A stretch of 64,000 bases of DNA. Origin: Candidatus Thiodiazotropha sp. (ex Codakia rugifera) (lineage in GTDB: Bacteria > Pseudomonadota > Gammaproteobacteria > Chromatiales > Chromatiaceae). The notes under the pieces were generated by a model that did not search any database, had not been told where the DNA came from, and saw nothing but the letters and a program-made list of their open reading frames with translations. Where the stretch lies: positions 661,302-725,301 of the forward strand of contig JAHXHN010000002.1 in NCBI GenBank assembly GCA_025656675.1. Direction: 5' to 3'. The translations under genes and the position numbers were made by a program. This document shows, piece after piece, positions 9,640 to 18,759 of the stretch (its first letter is position 1; every line of letters starts with the position of its first letter).

Positions 9640-10536
9640 ATGTATCCAGCGCCTTTTCGTTACCATCGTCCCGCATCTCTGAGCGAGGCTGTGGAAATGC
9701 TAACCGGACTCGGGGAGACAGCCAAACCGCTTGCGGGTGGGCAGACCCTCATACCCATTCTCAAACTTCGTATGGATGAACCATCGGACCTGGTGGATAT
9801 CGCACGTTTACCGGACCTCCACTATATGGATGATAATGATGGCGTCATACGCATTGGAGCGCTGGCGACACATGGACGAATCGGCAAATCAGATATCTCA
9901 AAGGTGGTACCTATATTGGGTGACTGTGCAAATGGGATTGCCGATGCGCAGGTTCGCTCAATGGGAACCATAGGTGGATCGGTGAGTGCCGCAGACCCAA
10001 GTTGTGATTGGCCTGCACTGCTTCATGTCCTCAATGCAGAGATCATCTGTCAAGGTGAAAAAGGGCGTCGCGCCGTACCGATTCGGGAGTTTATCCAGGA
10101 CTCCTATACCACGGCATTGATCGGTGCTGAATTGGTGACCGAAATACGTTTTAAAACACCACCAGCCAACAGCGGTGGTGCCTACATCGGTTTTAAGAAA
10201 GCAGCACCTGCCTATCCGGCGGCATCTGCTGGTATTCAGCTATCGCTTGCCGAGGGCAGTGTTTGTCAGGACGTCAGTTTGGTTTTAGGTGCAGCGGGAC
10301 CACGGCCGGTTACATCGGTCGAAGCTGAAAATTATTTACGGGGCAAGACACTCACAGCTGATCGGCTTGAGCAGGCTGCCGAAATACTGTTGGATGCCTC
10401 CGATCCACCGGCCGATTCCCGTGGCTCATCCGAGTTTAAACGGGCCATGCTGAAGTCTATTTTCTTAAAAGCTGCGTTTCGCGCCATTGAACGTGCCGGT
10501 GGGGAACGAATTGAAGGGGGACCAGAGTATGTCTGA
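9640..10536 (+). CDS. Molybdenum hydroxylase FAD-binding (medium) subunit, CoxM-like
   Basis: 298 residues with a GGGGAAG ribosome site. The two FAD pyrophosphate-binding motifs of the family are present: AGGQT at 32-36 and TIGG at 110-113, followed by the CO_deh_flav_C region (about 185-285). The subunit passes electrons from the 2Fe-2S subunit to an acceptor. It overlaps the next gene by eight bases, indicating translational coupling. The unit M-S-L-D-E order matches cox-type operons, but the active-site sequence of the large subunit rules out classical CO dehydrogenase, so the substrate is another compound. Confidence 0.92.
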   Translation: MYPAPFRYHRPASLSEAVEMLTGLGETAKPLAGGQTLIPILKLRMDEPSDLVDIARLPDLHYMDDNDGVIRIGALATHGRIGKSDISKVVPILGDCANGIADAQVRSMGTIGGSVSAADPSCDWPALLHVLNAEIICQGEKGRRAVPIREFIQDSYTTALIGAELVTEIRFKTPPANSGGAYIGFKKAAPAYPAASAGIQLSLAEGSVCQDVSLVLGAAGPRPVTSVEAENYLRGKTLTADRLEQAAEILLDASDPPADSRGSSEFKRAMLKSIFLKAAFRAIERAGGERIEGGPEYV

Positions 10537-11017
10537 TGAGGCGCAAACCGTATCGATAGAGATCACTATCAATGGGAGTCGCTATCAACGTGAAGTTGAG
10601 CCACGTCTCCTGCTGGTGGAGTTTATACGAGAAGAGGTGGGGCTGACCGGCACCCATATCGGTTGTGACACCAGTTATTGCGGCGCCTGTACTGTGATCC
10701 TGGATGGTGAACCGATCAAATCCTGCACCCTGTTTGCTGTACAGGCGGATGGTGGTGAGGTGATCACTGTTGAAGGGTTGGAGCAGAACGATGAACTGCA
10801 CCCGATACAACAGGCCTTCTCACAGCATCATGGCTTGCAATGCGGATTTTGCACCCCCGGTATGCTGATGTCATCACTGGCGTTATTGGCAGAAAACCCA
10901 ACCCCATCCGAGAAGGAGATTCGCAAACAATTAGGTGGAAATCTGTGTCGTTGCACGGGTTACCAAAATATTATAAAGGCAGTGCAGGACGCTGCTAAAA
11001 CGATGCAGGAGGGCTAG
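10529..11017 (+). CDS. Molybdenum hydroxylase 2Fe-2S (small) subunit, CoxS-like
   Basis: 162 residues from the ATG at 10529, chosen because a GAAGGGGG ribosome site lies just upstream and because family members begin about 15 residues before the first strand; an in-frame upstream ATG at 10487 is less likely. Plant-type ferredoxin cluster cysteines are at 46, 51, 54 and 66. The second cluster cysteines (CGFC and CRC) are at 105, 108, 140 and 142. All eight ligands are intact. It relays electrons from molybdopterin to the FAD subunit. It lies three bases before the fused large-subunit gene. Confidence 0.95.
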   Translation: MSDEAQTVSIEITINGSRYQREVEPRLLLVEFIREEVGLTGTHIGCDTSYCGACTVILDGEPIKSCTLFAVQADGGEVITVEGLEQNDELHPIQQAFSQHHGLQCGFCTPGMLMSSLALLAENPTPSEKEIRKQLGGNLCRCTGYQNIIKAVQDAAKTMQEG

Positions 11018-11020
11018 GTC

Positions 11021-14000
11021 ATGGAAATGAAATTCGATGGTAGCTTCGATGTCGACCTGCCTAGAAACGAGGTCTTTGATATCCTCTCTGATCCAAGAAA
11101 ATTCGCCCCTATGCTGCCCACTTTCCATAGCATGGAGATGAAGGATGATCGTACTGCCTTGGTGCGCATCAAGGTGGGTATCGGGAGGATCAGTGGTACC
11201 GCATCCACGGAATTGACCCTGGAAGAGGCCGATGCACCCGTGCGTGCCCGATATGTTGGTCGGGGCAAGGTCATGCAAGGTGCTTATCAGATGATTTCCG
11301 CTTTCGACCTGGAGGAGATACCGAAGGGTGGCACCCGTATCAACTGGATGGGTGAGACCCAACTGGTCGGTAAGATTCTTTCCCTGGCTGGCGGTGGCCT
11401 GAGGGGTTATGCAGAGAAAGAGATCAATCGGTTGATCAGTAGTCTCCAGGAAGGTCTGACACCCGGAGCCGAACTGCCCAAGGCGAAGCCCAAACATGAA
11501 GGCTGGCTGGCCCGTTCCATACGCAGACTGCGTCACCAGGATGATGAACCTCAAGCCGCTGGAAAGGCACCGGAAAGTGCTGTCCCGCAAGGTGTAGAGA
11601 CACTGGCGCGACAACCACAGGAGGTGCAGGACATACAGAAAGAGGCCAGACAACGGATAGCGCAGACACTTGGAGTAAATCGTCAGCAAAAGCCACTCAG
11701 TCGAAAGGAGGACAATCGTCTGATTCGCGGGCGTGGACTGTTTGTTGATGACTATAAGCCTGGCGGTACGCTGCACATGGCATTGGTTCGTTCACCCTAT
11801 GCCCATGCCAAGATTCTGAATATCGATACATCGGCCGCTGACGCCTTGCCCGGTGTGGTCTGCACCCTGATTGGGGATGAGATAAGTCAGCAGTGCCAGC
11901 CTTTTCTGCAAATCGGCCCAGAGCCTTGTGACGCGATCAAGGACTATCCGTTGGCCGTGGGAAAGGTGCGTTATCAAGGCGACCCGGTAGTCGCCGTAGT
12001 CGCCGAATCACTGCGTCTGGCCCAGGATGCGGTTCAGTTGGTGGAAGTGGAATATGAGACCCTCGATGTCATCATTACCTGCGAACAAGCGCTACAGGAC
12101 GAAGTACTGATACATGAGGATATGGGCACCAACATCGATTGGCAGGGTGTCTACGAGTACGGTGATCTGGACAAGGCTTTTTCCGAAGCCACCCACATCG
12201 TCAAGATCGACAAACTGCACTTTCATCGTTTCGGCAGTACGGCCGTGGAACCCAATGCCGTAGTTGCAACCTGGGATGACAGCCTGGGGGGTATTGACTA
12301 CCTGGCCAATACCATCATGACAATACCGATTACCATGATCAGCATGGCGTTGGGTGTCAGTGCCGACCACATCCGTCTTCGTACCCACGATATCGGCGGA
12401 TCATTTGGCAATAAAATCGGTAACTATCCCTACATGGCGCTGGCTGCGCTGGCATCCCGCAAGACCGGTGGACGTCCTGTTAAGTGGGTTGAGACCCGCA
12501 GTGAGCATATGCAGGCAGGGAGTCAAGGCAGCGAGCGGAGCTATTTCGATACCGAAGTCGCACTCGACGAGAACGGCGTGATAACCGCGATCAAGTCCCG
12601 CCATGTGGATGATTGCGGCGCCTATCCCCGATACGAACCCCTTGGCTGTGTGATCTGGTCTCAGGTATTGCCAGCTGCCTATAAGTTGCGCAATATGCGT
12701 ATCGACTTTTCCCAGGTAATAACCAATAAGGGTCCCGCTGCACCCAACCGGGGTTATTCCCGATTGCCCCATATGTGGTTTATGGAACGGGTAGTCGATA
12801 TATGTGCGCATAAGCTGGATATCCCTGCCGATGAAATGCGTCTGCGCAACTACATCAGGGAGTTTCCCTATGAGACACCGAATGGCTGTGTTTACGATTC
12901 CGGCGATTTTGTAGCACTACTCAATAAAGCCAAAGATTTGATTGGCTGGGATGAGTGGCAGCAAAAGAGAGCAAAGGCAAAGCAGGAAGGCCGTCTGATG
13001 GGTATTGGCATCGGAACCACATTGGATTCGGGCACCAATAACTTCGGTCAGTCGGTTATCGTCAATCCCGGCTCACCATTTTCAGGCAATGCAGTCCCGG
13101 CCATGATCAAGCTTGATATCGATGGCTCGGTCAGTGTCGCTGTCGGCAGTTTTCCTCACGGCCAGGGGCACGAAACCGTGGTTTCCCAGGTAGTGGCGGA
13201 AGAACTTGGCATTACCCCGGAAATGGTCAACGTGGCAGTTGGTTTCGATACCGCGCGTAACGTCCACTCCGGCCAATGCGGCACCTATGCCAGCCAGTTT
13301 GCAGTTACTGGATTGTCTGCTGTGCATGGTGCCACGGAGATGCTCAAGAAGGAACTGAAGGAACTGGCTGCATTTTCATTGGAAGCAGCCGAGGATGATT
13401 TGGAGTTTGGTCTTGGCGATATGGGACCGGAGGTAAGGGTCAAGGGTACCGACCGGGGGATTAACTTCTGGGCGTTGTCCAATCTGGTCAATGCCAACAG
13501 TGCCCGCCTTCCACAAGCTTTACGCAGTCTCAACCTCAACTGTCGTTATACCTATCGACCACCCTTCGAGGTGCCTGATCCGGAATCCAAGTTTGGCAAT
13601 CTGACCCTGACCTATGCCATGCAGACCCATTTGGCAGTGGTGGAGATCGATCCACATACCGGACAGGTAAAGATACTGGATTACGGCATCGTCGATGATT
13701 GCGGCAAGATGATCAATCCAATGATTGTCGAGGGTCAGTTACATGGGGGTGCAGCCCATGGGTTAGGTGCGGCATTGCTCGAGAACCTGCCCTATGATGA
13801 AAGCGGTAATGTACTGGCCGGTTCCTTTACCGACTATGCACCGATTACCATCAACAATGTCCCCAAGCTTAAACTTGATCATATGGAATCGCCCTCGCCA
13901 TTCAGTTACAACGGTGCAAAAGGTATGGGTGAAGGGGGTGGAGCACCTCTACATGCGATCTCGTCCGCAGTTCAGGATGCGTTGATCGACAAGGGTATCA

Positions 14001-14095
14001 TCGTACGTGGATCTCACTGCTCACCCAATAGGATCTTCGAGATGTTGCAACAGCCCGATGGTGATCAGGTCGTAACAGTGGAGCGTAGAGCATGA
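11021..14095 (+). CDS. CoxG-CoxL fusion: SRPBCC domain joined to Mo-cofactor hydroxylase large subunit
   Basis: 1024 residues. Residues 1-145 match CoxG (SRPBCC/START-like; the IGRISGTASTELTLEE and GGGLRGYAEKEIN segments are typical). A charged linker of roughly 80 residues follows (150-228), then a complete large subunit from about 230 (IRGRGLFVDD) to the end. The cofactor-ligating glutamate is E971 in a GMGEGG motif. The loop that reads AYRCSFR in true CO dehydrogenases and AYRGAGR in form II enzymes is here APNRGYSR (574-581), so the substrate is probably not CO. CoxG is normally a separate membrane-recruiting protein; here it is covalently joined. No frameshift is visible at the join. Confidence 0.93.
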   Translation: MEMKFDGSFDVDLPRNEVFDILSDPRKFAPMLPTFHSMEMKDDRTALVRIKVGIGRISGTASTELTLEEADAPVRARYVGRGKVMQGAYQMISAFDLEEIPKGGTRINWMGETQLVGKILSLAGGGLRGYAEKEINRLISSLQEGLTPGAELPKAKPKHEGWLARSIRRLRHQDDEPQAAGKAPESAVPQGVETLARQPQEVQDIQKEARQRIAQTLGVNRQQKPLSRKEDNRLIRGRGLFVDDYKPGGTLHMALVRSPYAHAKILNIDTSAADALPGVVCTLIGDEISQQCQPFLQIGPEPCDAIKDYPLAVGKVRYQGDPVVAVVAESLRLAQDAVQLVEVEYETLDVIITCEQALQDEVLIHEDMGTNIDWQGVYEYGDLDKAFSEATHIVKIDKLHFHRFGSTAVEPNAVVATWDDSLGGIDYLANTIMTIPITMISMALGVSADHIRLRTHDIGGSFGNKIGNYPYMALAALASRKTGGRPVKWVETRSEHMQAGSQGSERSYFDTEVALDENGVITAIKSRHVDDCGAYPRYEPLGCVIWSQVLPAAYKLRNMRIDFSQVITNKGPAAPNRGYSRLPHMWFMERVVDICAHKLDIPADEMRLRNYIREFPYETPNGCVYDSGDFVALLNKAKDLIGWDEWQQKRAKAKQEGRLMGIGIGTTLDSGTNNFGQSVIVNPGSPFSGNAVPAMIKLDIDGSVSVAVGSFPHGQGHETVVSQVVAEELGITPEMVNVAVGFDTARNVHSGQCGTYASQFAVTGLSAVHGATEMLKKELKELAAFSLEAAEDDLEFGLGDMGPEVRVKGTDRGINFWALSNLVNANSARLPQALRSLNLNCRYTYRPPFEVPDPESKFGNLTLTYAMQTHLAVVEIDPHTGQVKILDYGIVDDCGKMINPMIVEGQLHGGAAHGLGAALLENLPYDESGNVLAGSFTDYAPITINNVPKLKLDHMESPSPFSYNGAKGMGEGGGAPLHAISSAVQDALIDKGIIVRGSHCSPNRIFEMLQQPDGDQVVTVERRA

Positions 14096-14132
14096 CCTCC
14101 ATGGGTGGCCATAGTGCTGTCGGGTCACCGAT

Positions 14133-15077
14133 ATGAGTGACCGACAGCCGGCGGTGCATCAGTTTGAATCCATAGAAGCGGTGGAAGCCCGATTCGCAGA
14201 GCAGGGTTACGTAACTGATCGTATGCTGGCCACGACGGTCTATCTGGCCGTATCTTTGGGTAAACCTGTGTTTCTCGAAGGCGAGCCTGGGGTAGGCAAA
14301 ACGGAAGTGGCCAAGGTCATTGCCGGTACGCTGAATACAGAGTTGATTCGCTTACAGTGTTATGAAGGGCTGGATACCGCACATGCATTGTATGAGTGGA
14401 ACTATCCGCGTCAGCTCCTTGAGCTTCGCCTGCAGGAAGCCAGAGGTCTGAACCAAGAAGAGATCGGACGTAATCTTTTCAGCGAAGCTTTTTTATTGAA
14501 GAGGCCCCTATTGCAGGCTATCCAAAATGATGGGCAGCAGCCACCGGTGTTGCTGATCGATGAGATCGACCGTTCCGACGAGGAGTTCGAAGCCTTTCTT
14601 TTGGAAGTGCTATCCGATTTTCAGATCACAATTCCTGAGATTGGAACTCTCGAGGCCCGTTGTCGACCGGTTGTTGTGCTTACATCGAATCGTACCCGCG
14701 AACTTCACGATGCCCTGAAACGGCGTTGTCTTTATCATTGGATCGATTACCCAAGTTTCAGTAAAGAAGTGCAGATCATTACAACGAGAGTGCCGGGTAT
14801 TGAACCACGGTTATCTGCACAGATTTGCCGTTTCATGGAACTGTTGCGTGATCAGGATTTTTATAAACGACCCGGTATCGCCGAAACTATAGATTGGGCC
14901 AGTGCCTTATTGTCACTGAAAGTGACCGACCTGGACCGGAACTCAGCTGAGGCGACATTGGGTTGCATACTCAAATATAAAGGGGATATCGAAAAGCTCA
15001 GGGAGTTAGGTATTGAGGAGCTGGTACAACAAGTCCGGATTGCCAGTAACTATGAAGTTGCTTCGTCAGGCACCTAA
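14133..15077 (+). CDS. MoxR-family AAA+ ATPase, CoxD-like
   Basis: 314 residues. Walker A GEPGVGKT is at residues 50-57 and Walker B LLIDEID at 140-146, followed by the sensor segment around LTSNRTRELHDALKRRCLYHW (about 187-207) with its arginine finger region. CoxD-type ATPases, together with a VWA partner, mature the molybdenum centre of the hydroxylase (for example sulfuration/copper insertion in CO dehydrogenase). The CoxE-like partner follows immediately, so the pair is a chaperone set for the upstream enzyme. It begins 37 bases after the large subunit stop. Confidence 0.93.
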   Translation: MSDRQPAVHQFESIEAVEARFAEQGYVTDRMLATTVYLAVSLGKPVFLEGEPGVGKTEVAKVIAGTLNTELIRLQCYEGLDTAHALYEWNYPRQLLELRLQEARGLNQEEIGRNLFSEAFLLKRPLLQAIQNDGQQPPVLLIDEIDRSDEEFEAFLLEVLSDFQITIPEIGTLEARCRPVVVLTSNRTRELHDALKRRCLYHWIDYPSFSKEVQIITTRVPGIEPRLSAQICRFMELLRDQDFYKRPGIAETIDWASALLSLKVTDLDRNSAEATLGCILKYKGDIEKLRELGIEELVQQVRIASNYEVASSGT

Positions 15078-15089
15078 CGGGTGTTGCCA

Positions 15090-16247
15090 ATGACCGGACA
15101 AACACAACAGCATGCAACCAGTCTGTTCAAGCAGGTTGTACATTTCTCGCGGGCATTGCATGACGGGGGACTGTCGGTAAATCCGGCTAACCTGATCGAT
15201 CTTTGCAAATGTTTCGATTATGTGGATATCCAAAGCCGGGATGATTTTTACACGGCTGCCTGTACAACGTTGTTGTCTAGTCGGGAAGACTTGGACCTCT
15301 TCGATCGAGTGTTTACCCAATTTTGGGATAAATCGCTTCAATTGAGTATCAGTGTTGCAGATGATCGTCCAGGTGAAGCAGACAATGAAGAGGGTAAAAA
15401 AGAAACAAACACTGAGAGCATAAATAGCGATGGTGATGATCCGGCAGAACAAGGTGAAGATGAAGCCGATGCTCATTCCTATAGTGCTGATGAGATCCTG
15501 ATGAAAAGGGATTTAGGTACTTTATCTGATGAGGAAGTTGAACAAGCCTCTCATCTGATACAGGAGCTGGTGACAGCGATCGCAACGCAATGGAGTCGGC
15601 GCAAGGCACCAGATAAAAGAGGCATGACACCGGATTTCAGACGCATGCTTAGACGCAATGCGTTGCATAGCGCAGAGGGATTTACCGAGATGCGTTACTT
15701 ATCCAGACGCATTAAAAAAAACCGATTGCTTTTGCTTTGTGATGTCAGTGGTTCCATGCAGCACTACAGTAAATTCATGATCCAGTTCATCTATGGCTTG
15801 CGCAACGAGATAGCGGATTTGGAAGTGGCAGTGTTCTCTACCCGGGTAACGCGCATATCCGATTTACTGAGACGTAAAGGTATTGAAGCTTCTCTCTCCT
15901 CAGTTGCTGAAAAAGTTCAGGATTGGTCGGGGGGGACTGATATTGGCGGTTGTATTGGTGAATTCAATGATCTCTATGCTGTGAAATTACTCCGTTCTCG
16001 TGCTGTTGTTATTGTCCTGAGTGATGGCTGGGATCGTGGTGATGCAGATGTGATGCGTGAACAGATGACACGTCTGAAACGGCGGGCTTATAAATTACTC
16101 TGGTTGAATCCTTTGTTGGGTTCTCAGGGTTATCAACCCTTGTGTAAGGGTATGGCAACAGCCTTACCTTATTTGGATTTTTTTCTTCCGGCACATAGTC
16201 TTGGGAGTCTTTCACAGCTGGCTAAGACAATACAGAAGATAAACTGA
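15090..16247 (+). CDS. VWA-domain protein, CoxE-like
   Basis: 385 residues from the ATG at 15090; an in-frame GTG at 15081 is equally near the previous stop and no ribosome site decides between them. An acidic low-complexity stretch lies at about 90-140. The C-terminal half is a von Willebrand factor A domain with an intact metal-ion site DVSGS at 218-222 and a later SDGWDRGD segment. It is the usual partner of the CoxD ATPase in Mo-hydroxylase maturation. The run of basic residues before the VWA domain (RRIKKNR) is typical of CoxE proteins. Confidence 0.9.
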   Translation: MTGQTQQHATSLFKQVVHFSRALHDGGLSVNPANLIDLCKCFDYVDIQSRDDFYTAACTTLLSSREDLDLFDRVFTQFWDKSLQLSISVADDRPGEADNEEGKKETNTESINSDGDDPAEQGEDEADAHSYSADEILMKRDLGTLSDEEVEQASHLIQELVTAIATQWSRRKAPDKRGMTPDFRRMLRRNALHSAEGFTEMRYLSRRIKKNRLLLLCDVSGSMQHYSKFMIQFIYGLRNEIADLEVAVFSTRVTRISDLLRRKGIEASLSSVAEKVQDWSGGTDIGGCIGEFNDLYAVKLLRSRAVVIVLSDGWDRGDADVMREQMTRLKRRAYKLLWLNPLLGSQGYQPLCKGMATALPYLDFFLPAHSLGSLSQLAKTIQKIN

Positions 16248-16254
16248 TTAGTAA

Positions 16255-16320
16255 TAGGCTGATGACAGCCTATACTTACCCGTAAGTAAAATAGGGTGAT
16301 TATGGCTAAATACTTTAGCC
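16255..16320. promoter_or_regulatory. Three tandem perfect palindromes after the CoxE-like gene
   Basis: Three 7-bp-armed palindromes follow one another: TAGGCTG-ATGA-CAGCCTA (16255-16272), TACTTAC-CC-GTAAGTA (16273-16288) and GGCTAAA-TAC-TTTAGCC (16304-16320). The first starts seven bases after the coxE-like stop and may be a transcript-end hairpin, though no T-run follows. The short spacer of the second suits a dimeric repressor site better than an RNA hairpin. Function is inferred. Confidence 0.45.
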
Positions 16321-16531
16321 AATGTGACAACCCCTATTGAAATGCTTGACCCCGACCAATCGGGGCCTATAAAAAATTAAAAGATTATTAATATCTGATA
16401 CTGAAAGCCCTAGGGAAAGGTTGCATTGGAGGAGAACAGGGAGTTCGTCCATTAGTATTTTTTTTAACATCAACCGGGGTGCGGTTCCGTCTGTTGAGTA
16501 GCCGAGGCGGCTAAACGGATCGCTTACCCAA

Positions 16532-17569
16532 ATGAAGAGATGGACAGCTGCCATGATAAATGATTTAACTACGGGACGGCCTCATCGCCGGCTTGAAAAA
16601 TTTACACTGCATGCGACCCGTGATATCGATCAAGCGCGTGAGATGACCAGTCGTGTCTATTGTCCCCATCGACTGGATGTTTTAAATCACAGACAGTTTG
16701 ATGCCTGTCATAACCATGCTTCTATCGGGAGCTGCTCCCTGAACTACCTCGATTTTCGCGCAGATGTGAAAATCGAACCGGGATACATCCCGGGCTTTTA
16801 TCTTTTTGAGATCCCGATGAACGGTACAGCCAAGGTAGTGACCGGTAAACAAGAGGTATTGATTGGACAAGGCACCGGGGCAGTAATAAATCCTGAGCAT
16901 TATACGGTCATGCATTGGGATACAGATTGTCAGATGTTGATGCTGAAAGTGGATGAGCATGCCCTGATTCAACAGCTTGCCCGTCTGTTGCGTCGACCCA
17001 TTAACGGATCTCTCTGCTTTGATCCTGCATTGGATGCAAAGCAAGGTGCACAGGGAAGCTGGTTTCGTTACCTTGATTATTGTTTGGATGAAATCGAACG
17101 TACACCGTCACAACAACTGAACAGTCCCTTATTTGCCGAGTTTCGCAGTACCTTATTGACAAGTCTGCTCTTGGCCTTGCCAAACAATTTTTCCGATGCT
17201 TTGCAGGCAAGCGATAAAAGAGTTGCACCTTGCAATGTCCGTAGAGCCATGGATTATATCCATGGCAATTACAGAGACACCGTTACCATCGAACAACTTG
17301 TCGAAGTGAGTAATGTCAGTGCCCGCAGCCTGTTTGATTGCTTTCGTAAGTTTGTTGGATCGACACCGATGCAGTATCTTCGCAAGATCCGCCTGGAAAA
17401 AGCCAGAGAACGGTTGCAGGCGGGAGATCCGGATGACAATGTGACCCAGGTTGCAATGGCCTGTGGATTCACCCAGCTGGGACGATTCTCAGCCTGGTAC
17501 AAACAGGTTTATGGGGAAACACCCTGTCAAACCTTTCGTTCAGCGCGATCATCAGGTTTAATGTCTTAG
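16532..17569 (+). CDS. AraC-family transcriptional regulator
   Basis: 345 residues; the ATG at 16532 is used, with 16553 as an alternative, neither having a clear ribosome site. The N-terminal part resembles the AraC-binding-2 sensor domain. The C-terminal ~105 residues carry the double helix-turn-helix (segments around TIEQLVEVSNVSARSLFDCF and NVTQVAMACGFTQLGRFSAWYK). It stands between the Mo-hydroxylase operon and the second transport cassette, both on the same strand, and so probably controls one or both. Its sensor region differs from that of the AraC protein at 1.4 kb. Confidence 0.9.
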   Translation: MKRWTAAMINDLTTGRPHRRLEKFTLHATRDIDQAREMTSRVYCPHRLDVLNHRQFDACHNHASIGSCSLNYLDFRADVKIEPGYIPGFYLFEIPMNGTAKVVTGKQEVLIGQGTGAVINPEHYTVMHWDTDCQMLMLKVDEHALIQQLARLLRRPINGSLCFDPALDAKQGAQGSWFRYLDYCLDEIERTPSQQLNSPLFAEFRSTLLTSLLLALPNNFSDALQASDKRVAPCNVRRAMDYIHGNYRDTVTIEQLVEVSNVSARSLFDCFRKFVGSTPMQYLRKIRLEKARERLQAGDPDDNVTQVAMACGFTQLGRFSAWYKQVYGETPCQTFRSARSSGLMS

Positions 17570-17784
17570 TGATTTAATCCATCTGTGGCGGTAAACAAAG
17601 GGCCAAATGATATAAAAATAGGCCCTAAGATGTTGCATCTTTCGTCTTAGTGTCGCGGTTATTGCATAGCAGGATTTACTGTGACAACGAAAAATGCAGT
17701 TAAATGATCAAGTATTATTCCTATACGACTATGAAGAGACGCTGGATATCAGAGGTTAATGGCTGGCTTTGCCACCTACAGGGC

Positions 17785-18726
17785 ATGAGTCGTCGTTGGC
17801 TTTGGCTGATGGTCTTTGTACCGCTGCTGGGTTGCGAGGCACCTCTGTTTCTTGAGGGTGTTGCAGCGCAACAAAAACATGCAACCCATCGTTCAGATAT
17901 GTTTCAGGCAGCAGCGGCCAATAACGATGCCATCGTTGTTGTCGGGTCGATGGGAGTTGTTCTGGTCTCCCGGGATGGGGGTGCAACCTGGCAACGGGAG
18001 ATTCTGGCGGGTAAACCTTTCCTGATCGATGCAACGGTATGTCCGGACGGGACATTCGCCCTCCTGGATGTATCAAGAAAGCTTTGGCTGGGGGAGGCCC
18101 ATATAGGACAGTGGCAGGTTCAGCCCATCGATACGGAAGAAGCGCTCCAGGCGATGACCTGCGATGACCGGGGATACTTTTGGATAGTAGGCGGATTCAG
18201 CACCATTCTGAACAGTAAGGATCGTGGTGTCTCATGGACGGCTACGTCCCTTGGTGAGGATCTCCATTTCACCGGTATCCAGGTGTTGGATGAGACCCAT
18301 GCAATGACTGCCGGGGAATTTGGTGCCCTGGCCCGCAGTCTGGACGGGGGCGAGACCTGGGAATCGCTACCCCCCCTGGAAGATGATTTCTATCCCCAGG
18401 ATGTTTTATTTGTATCGCCTCAGGAGGGATGGGTGGTCGGTCTGACCGGTACTGTCCTGCATACCCAGGATGGTGGACAGAGTTGGCAGAGAGAGGAGAC
18501 CGGTACCGAAGTCCCCCTGTACGGTATCGCCATGAGCGATGGATTTTTACATGTGGTGGGTGGCAATGGCACCCTGTTAAGAAAACAGCTTGCACCTGAA
18601 GGGAGTTGGCAACCGGTCGATCATGGCATGCCTATTCGGTTTTATCTTCGTGCTGTGACACCTGTGGATGGAGGTAAAGTACTTATAGGGGGAGGCTATG
18701 GCGCCTTGCATATTACCTCAACATAG
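17785..18726 (+). CDS. YCF48/BNR-repeat lipoprotein (cassette 2)
   Basis: 313 residues from the ATG at 17785. This start gives a short signal peptide with a lipobox (LLGC) and the lipid-carrying cysteine at residue 17. In-frame ATGs at 17704 and 17734 would give an unusually long leader. At least four Asp-box motifs (D-x-G-x-x-W type) mark the beta-propeller. The cassette 1 paralogue is held by a transmembrane anchor instead of a lipid. It heads the second cassette, 33 bases before the pump gene, and presumably serves the same assembly or adaptor role. Confidence 0.85.
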   Translation: MSRRWLWLMVFVPLLGCEAPLFLEGVAAQQKHATHRSDMFQAAAANNDAIVVVGSMGVVLVSRDGGATWQREILAGKPFLIDATVCPDGTFALLDVSRKLWLGEAHIGQWQVQPIDTEEALQAMTCDDRGYFWIVGGFSTILNSKDRGVSWTATSLGEDLHFTGIQVLDETHAMTAGEFGALARSLDGGETWESLPPLEDDFYPQDVLFVSPQEGWVVGLTGTVLHTQDGGQSWQREETGTEVPLYGIAMSDGFLHVVGGNGTLLRKQLAPEGSWQPVDHGMPIRFYLRAVTPVDGGKVLIGGGYGALHITST

Positions 18727-18759
18727 TCAGATTCAAGTGGGCCGTGGAGATTTAGTAGA

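Noticed and set aside
10931-11776. 281-codon minus-strand frame over the 2Fe-2S and CoxG-CoxL genes
   Set aside because: The plus-strand genes have intact cofactor ligands and family motifs; the minus frame is cysteine/leucine-rich shadow sequence.
9640-16247. Classical aerobic CO dehydrogenase operon
   Set aside because: Gene order fits, but the large subunit lacks the AYRCSFR loop with its cysteine, so CO oxidation is not supported.
17661-17690. GG-N10-GC pair in GCGGTTATTGCATAGC before the second YCF48 gene
   Set aside because: Spacing fits sigma-54, but the bases between do not match the CACG and TT parts of the consensus.
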